7,831 nt of DNA from Clostridia bacterium (GTDB taxonomy: Bacteria; Bacillota_A; Clostridia; Oscillospirales; CAG-382), in the NCBI GenBank assembly GCA_017614095.1, contig JAGACN010000148.1:1-7831 (forward strand), written 5' to 3'. Positions 5,443 through 7,831 of this stretch are shown here, piece by piece; positions within the stretch are counted from its first letter, which is position 1; each line of letters begins with the position of its first letter. A program made the translations under genes and the position numbers. The notes under the pieces were generated by a model. It saw only the letters and a program-made list of their open reading frames with translations. It was not told the origin of the DNA and searched no databases.

Positions 5443-6909
5443 ATGGGAGCGATTCTACAGTACATTTACATTCCTTTCTCATACGTGATGAAAGGATGCC
5501 TTTGGCTGACGGGAAACAACTATTTCTTCGCGCTGTTTTTCTTTGCGCTCATTTTCCAGATCCTTTTGTTCCCGCTTGCCATCAAACAGCAGAAGTCTCA
5601 GGTCAACCAGGCAAAAATCAAGCCGAAGGAACAGGCCATCCGGAAGAAATATGCCGGACGCACGGACCGTGTGACGCAGCAGAAAATGAATCAGGAGATT
5701 CAGGAAATGTATCAGCAGGAAGGCTTCAACCCGCTTTCCGGCTGTCTGCCCCTTCTGATCCAGCTGCCGCTGATCCTGATCCTGTACGGCGTCGTCCGGT
5801 ATCCGATTCAGTATTCGTCCAACTTCTCGACCGCTGCCGAGGCTGCGGTCAAGAACGACCTGACGCAGATCTCCGAATCGGCCGCCACGGACAAGCTGAG
5901 CGACAATCTTGAACGGCTCGTCATTTACTATATGGAAGACATTCGCGAAAACCTGACGACGGAAAAAGCCGGCCAGGAGGCGAATGACGAACTGGTCAGC
6001 CTTCTCGGAAAGCTGTCGACCCAGGTCGTCAAAGAAAATGACGCGGAAGTCAAGTACGACAACGGATACGTGAAATACCGGTATAATACGGACGGGAAGT
6101 CCGCTTATGCCGAACTGGCCATCTCGGACGTCCTGACCAACTACAGCGTCGGCTATGTGGACGAACTGCAAGAAAGCGGCGCGCTGAAGGCGGACTACGC
6201 GGAAAAGATCCTTTTGCGCTATCAGGAGACTGAAGGGAATCGCGCCGGCGAAACGGTCAATTATTCGGAATGCATCCCGAATTTTACTTTCTTAAGCATC
6301 AATCTGCTGCATCAGCCGTCCTTTACGGGAAACCAGGGCTGGAGAGACTGGATCCTGCTGCTCATCCCCGTTCTGGTCTTCGTGACGTCGTTCCTGAACA
6401 CGCTGATCATGAAGAAGTTCAACCCGCCCGCCGCCAATCCGAACGGAACCGGTCTGGGGAACGGCATTCTGATGCGCGTCGGACTTCCTTTGATGTCCGC
6501 GGCCTTCACGCTGATGTTCCCTGCGGCCATCGGCGTATACTGGATCTGGCGTACCCTGATCGATATGGTCAAGCCGCTGATCCTCAGCAAGATGTATCCG
6601 ATGCCCACCTTCACGGAAGAAGACTATGCGGAAGCGGAACGCGAGCTGAAGGGCAAACCGAAAAAGAAGAAAGTCATCACCATCGAGGTGGACGAGGACG
6701 ACAACTCCTACGCGGACCTCGAGGTCTCGCCTTCCCGCGTGAACGCGGCGAAGCCGAAAGAGACCGGTAAAAATGGATCCGGCAATGCGCAAAGGGAGGA
6801 ACTCCCCTACCGCAGGCCCTCCAAGATCGAAATGCTTTCCGTGGATGACGAAGACGCCGGCGACAGCAACGAGAGCGGCGCTTCGGACGGGACGGACAGC
6901 CAGGCTTAA
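5443..6909 (+). CDS. yidC: Membrane protein insertase YidC/Oxa1 family, with large external insertion
   Basis: A membrane insertase of the YidC/Oxa1/SpoIIIJ family that inserts and folds membrane proteins, alone or with SecYEG. At 488 residues it is much longer than B. subtilis SpoIIIJ (about 260). Core helix 1 (about 27-47) is followed by a cytosolic loop with KQQKSQ (48-53) and GFNPLSGC (94-101), then core helix 2 (101-120). An insertion of about 150 residues (about 125-280), rich in charged residues and soluble-looking, lies in the loop between helices 2 and 3, which should be external. FLSINLLHQPSF (283-294), helix 3 (303-324) and the last two helices (345-383, with MFPAAIGVYWIWR) complete the core. 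The C-terminal tail (about 385-488) has KPKKKK then acidic stretches. Gln39 stands where the groove Arg is expected. AGGAG lies five nt before the ATG. No lipobox or N-terminal periplasmic domain is visible. Confidence 0.95.
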   Translation: MGAILQYIYIPFSYVMKGCLWLTGNNYFFALFFFALIFQILLFPLAIKQQKSQVNQAKIKPKEQAIRKKYAGRTDRVTQQKMNQEIQEMYQQEGFNPLSGCLPLLIQLPLILILYGVVRYPIQYSSNFSTAAEAAVKNDLTQISESAATDKLSDNLERLVIYYMEDIRENLTTEKAGQEANDELVSLLGKLSTQVVKENDAEVKYDNGYVKYRYNTDGKSAYAELAISDVLTNYSVGYVDELQESGALKADYAEKILLRYQETEGNRAGETVNYSECIPNFTFLSINLLHQPSFTGNQGWRDWILLLIPVLVFVTSFLNTLIMKKFNPPAANPNGTGLGNGILMRVGLPLMSAAFTLMFPAAIGVYWIWRTLIDMVKPLILSKMYPMPTFTEEDYAEAERELKGKPKKKKVITIEVDEDDNSYADLEVSPSRVNAAKPKETGKNGSGNAQREELPYRRPSKIEMLSVDDEDAGDSNESGASDGTDSQA

Positions 6910-6914
6910 CGGGG

Positions 6915-7031
6915 ATGGACGCCTATACCGGAGTCATCACCCCGCAAGGCGTCGCCCGACATCGAAAACGGAAAGAGGAGACGGTACCGGCCGTTCAACG
7001 GAAACGGTCCGGCCGGAAAGAATACATATGA
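6915..7031 (+). CDS. Possible 38-codon ORF filling the yidC-jag gap
   Basis: A reading frame from ATG 6915 to TGA 7029-7031 encodes 38 residues, beginning MDAYTGVITPQGVARHRKRK and rich in Arg and Lys in its second half. It starts five nt after the yidC stop and its stop overlaps the jag start as ATGA, the same junction type as the coupled genes on the left. Codon third positions are largely G or C, as in the neighbours. Against it, the only purine-rich ribosome site is GGGG directly abutting the ATG, and I recognise no family. It may be a real coupled microprotein or leader peptide, or a chance frame in GC-rich DNA. Confidence 0.25.
   Translation: MDAYTGVITPQGVARHRKRKEETVPAVQRKRSGRKEYI
6987..7012 (+). 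other. Hairpin just upstream of the jag ribosome site
   Basis: CCGGCCGTT (6987-6995) pairs with AACGGTCCGG (7003-7012) to give nine base pairs with one bulged T at 7008 and a 7-nt loop. It ends two nt before GGAAAG, the ribosome site of jag. No T-run follows, so it is not a terminator. It may affect RNA stability or jag translation; only the pairing itself is seen. Confidence 0.4.
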
Positions 7032-7648
7032 AAGAAATCATCATCACCGGAAAAACGGTGGATGCGGCTCTTGCCGCCGCGCTTGGCGAATTGGGCAAGA
7101 CTGCGGACCAGGTGGAATACGAAGTCCTCGAAGAGGGCAAAAAGGGTCTGTTCGGCATCGGCGCTTCGGATGCGAAGATCCGCGTCTGGCTGAAAGAGAC
7201 GCCCGCTCTCCGTGCTGTCGAAATGCTGGAGAAGCTGATCGAGAACATGCATTTGAATGCGGAAGTCCAGGTGCTTTCCGAGACGGACGAGGAAGTCCTG
7301 CTGAACATCGAAGGCGACAACCTCGGCGTCCTGATCGGACGGAGAGGCGACGTTCTGGATTCCGTTCAGTATCTGGCTACGCTGTCCGCCAACCTCGGAC
7401 GGCCGGGCTACTACCGCGTATCCGTGGACGCGCAGGGTTACCGCGCAAAACGGGCGGACGTTATCCGGGGCATCGCCAGACGTATGGCCGAAAAGGTCAA
7501 GAAATACCACCGCGCGTTCCAGCTGGATCCCATGTCCGCCTATGAGAGACGGATCGTCCATTCCGAATGCCAGAACATCGAAGGGGTCACCACCCATTCC
7601 ATCGGCGAAGGAGTTGACCGTCGCGTCGTTATTTCTCCCGAGAAATAA
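7028..7648 (+). CDS. jag: Jag/KhpB RNA-binding protein (Jag_N, KH and R3H domains)
   Basis: Jag (also KhpB, EloR in streptococci), a cytoplasmic RNA-binding protein linked to cell elongation and division control in several Gram-positive bacteria. It has 206 residues and the standard order: Jag_N domain (about 1-55) starting MKEIIITGKTVDAAL and ending in the KKGLFGIG motif (38-45); a KH domain (about 75-148) with the GRRG loop (104-107); and an R3H domain (about 150-206) with RRIVH (174-178) and HSIGEG (190-195). The ATG at 7028 has GGAAAG seven nt upstream and gives the family's normal N-terminus. The same frame is open 85 codons further upstream, but that stretch overlaps yidC and shows no family likeness. 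It lies 118 nt after yidC and is followed by a terminator, so it is the last gene of the cluster; mnmE, a frequent next gene, is absent. Confidence 0.95.
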   Translation: MKEIIITGKTVDAALAAALGELGKTADQVEYEVLEEGKKGLFGIGASDAKIRVWLKETPALRAVEMLEKLIENMHLNAEVQVLSETDEEVLLNIEGDNLGVLIGRRGDVLDSVQYLATLSANLGRPGYYRVSVDAQGYRAKRADVIRGIARRMAEKVKKYHRAFQLDPMSAYERRIVHSECQNIEGVTTHSIGEGVDRRVVISPEK

Positions 7649-7703
7649 TCGATGCCGGACTTGGATTGCGGAAATAAAAAAGCGATACGAACCTAAACTT
7701 TTC

Positions 7704-7719
7704 TACTAACATACTAACA
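7704..7719. repeat. Perfect tandem repeat of TACTAACA (two copies)
   Basis: TACTAACA at 7704-7711 is repeated exactly at 7712-7719, in AT-rich DNA between the jag stop and the terminator. The stretch differs in composition from the flanking GC-rich genes. Two copies are too few to call iterons. It could be a small slippage duplication, a protein site or a trace of recombination. Confidence 0.6.
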
Positions 7720-7727
7720 ACTGGTTG

Positions 7728-7752
7728 AAAGGGCCCTTGCGGGGCCCTTTTT
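7728..7752 (+). terminator. Rho-independent terminator of the rpmH-jag cluster
   Basis: AAAGGGCCC (7728-7736) pairs perfectly with GGGCCCTTT (7742-7750) across a 5-nt loop TTGCG, with the stem running into a T-run (7748-7752). The nine-pair GC-rich stem and terminal Ts make a strong intrinsic terminator for plus-strand transcription ending about 80 nt after jag. On the minus strand the same stem is followed by only three Ts, so it would end the convergent transcript less efficiently. Confidence 0.93.
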
Positions 7753-7831
7753 CAGTCGGGGTCATTCAACTCAACAGCCAAGTTCAAAGACTTTATGTAT
7801 TCATCTATGGCCTTTCGATCAGTTTCATAGA
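7752..7831 (-). CDS. C-terminal end of an unidentified convergent gene
   Basis: A minus-strand frame enters from the right edge and runs 25 codons to TGA at 7754-7752. It ends in DEYIKSLNLAVELNDPD, a helical-looking acidic C-terminus. The stop directly abuts the terminator T-run, a natural end for a convergent gene. Its GC content is about 40 percent by hand count, with TTG, ATA and GAT codons, much more AT-rich than the neighbouring genes. Twenty-five residues are not enough to name a family, and an open frame this short can occur by chance, so this is a moderate call. Confidence 0.5.
   Translation of the reverse strand, partial: YETDRKAIDEYIKSLNLAVELNDPD

Noticed and set aside
6773..7027. 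N-terminal extension of jag in the same frame
   Set aside because: It overlaps the yidC tail in another frame and is Arg/Thr/Pro-rich; jag homologues begin at MKEIIITGKTV and a ribosome site precedes 7028.
7664..7692. Plus-strand promoter TTGGAT - 17 nt - GATACG after jag
   Set aside because: Both hexamers match only three of six positions, and a terminator follows with no plus-strand gene visible.
1..7831. CRISPR array, tRNA, rRNA or insertion sequence
   Set aside because: I saw no regularly spaced repeats, no cloverleaf-like or rRNA-conserved stretch, and no transposase motif or terminal inverted repeats.

Overview
The window is GC-rich, compactly coded DNA that looks like chromosomal sequence from a high-GC member of the Clostridia, perhaps Oscillospiraceae-like. 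The lineage call rests on three things: the L34-RNase P protein-YidD-YidC-Jag cluster, a DnaD/DnaI-type replication pair (a Firmicutes trait), and a Gram-positive type YidC without the Gram-negative N-terminal periplasmic domain. It is an inference from gene content and protein style, not a database result.

Left half (1-4356, minus strand). Reading right to left there is one tightly packed set of six genes: an AEC-family permease, glutamate racemase (murI), a DUF1934 beta-barrel protein, a DnaD-like primosome protein with two DnaD modules, a DnaC/DnaI-like AAA+ helicase loader, and the first 30 codons of ribonuclease HI (rnhA). Gaps are 42 nt or less, and the last two junctions are ATGA stop/start overlaps. 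A promoter with a perfect TATAAT lies just upstream of the permease gene.

Centre (4357-4586). This is a divergent 230-nt promoter region. It carries the leftward promoter and, on the plus strand, a TTGACA promoter for the ribosomal protein cluster with a leader of about 100 nt.

Right half (4587-7648, plus strand). rpmH, rnpA, yidD, yidC and jag (khpB) lie in the order usual beside many bacterial origins, but dnaA is not present on the left and mnmE does not follow jag. L34 is a ribosomal protein, RnpA is the RNase P protein subunit, YidD and YidC serve membrane protein insertion, and Jag/KhpB is an RNA-binding protein. YidC is unusual: it has a soluble insertion of about 150 residues in an external loop, a long charged C-terminal tail, and Gln where the family's groove Arg usually lies.

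Right edge (7649-7831). The composition turns AT-rich. There is a perfect 8-bp tandem repeat, a strong intrinsic terminator and the C-terminal end of a convergent minus-strand gene of foreign-looking composition.

The window is mainly housekeeping. I found no CRISPR array, tRNA, rRNA, insertion sequence or clear defence system. The best leads are the YidC architecture, the duplicated DnaD module with a hairpin over its start codon, the racemase active-site variant, a possible 38-codon ORF coupled to jag, and the composition break after jag.
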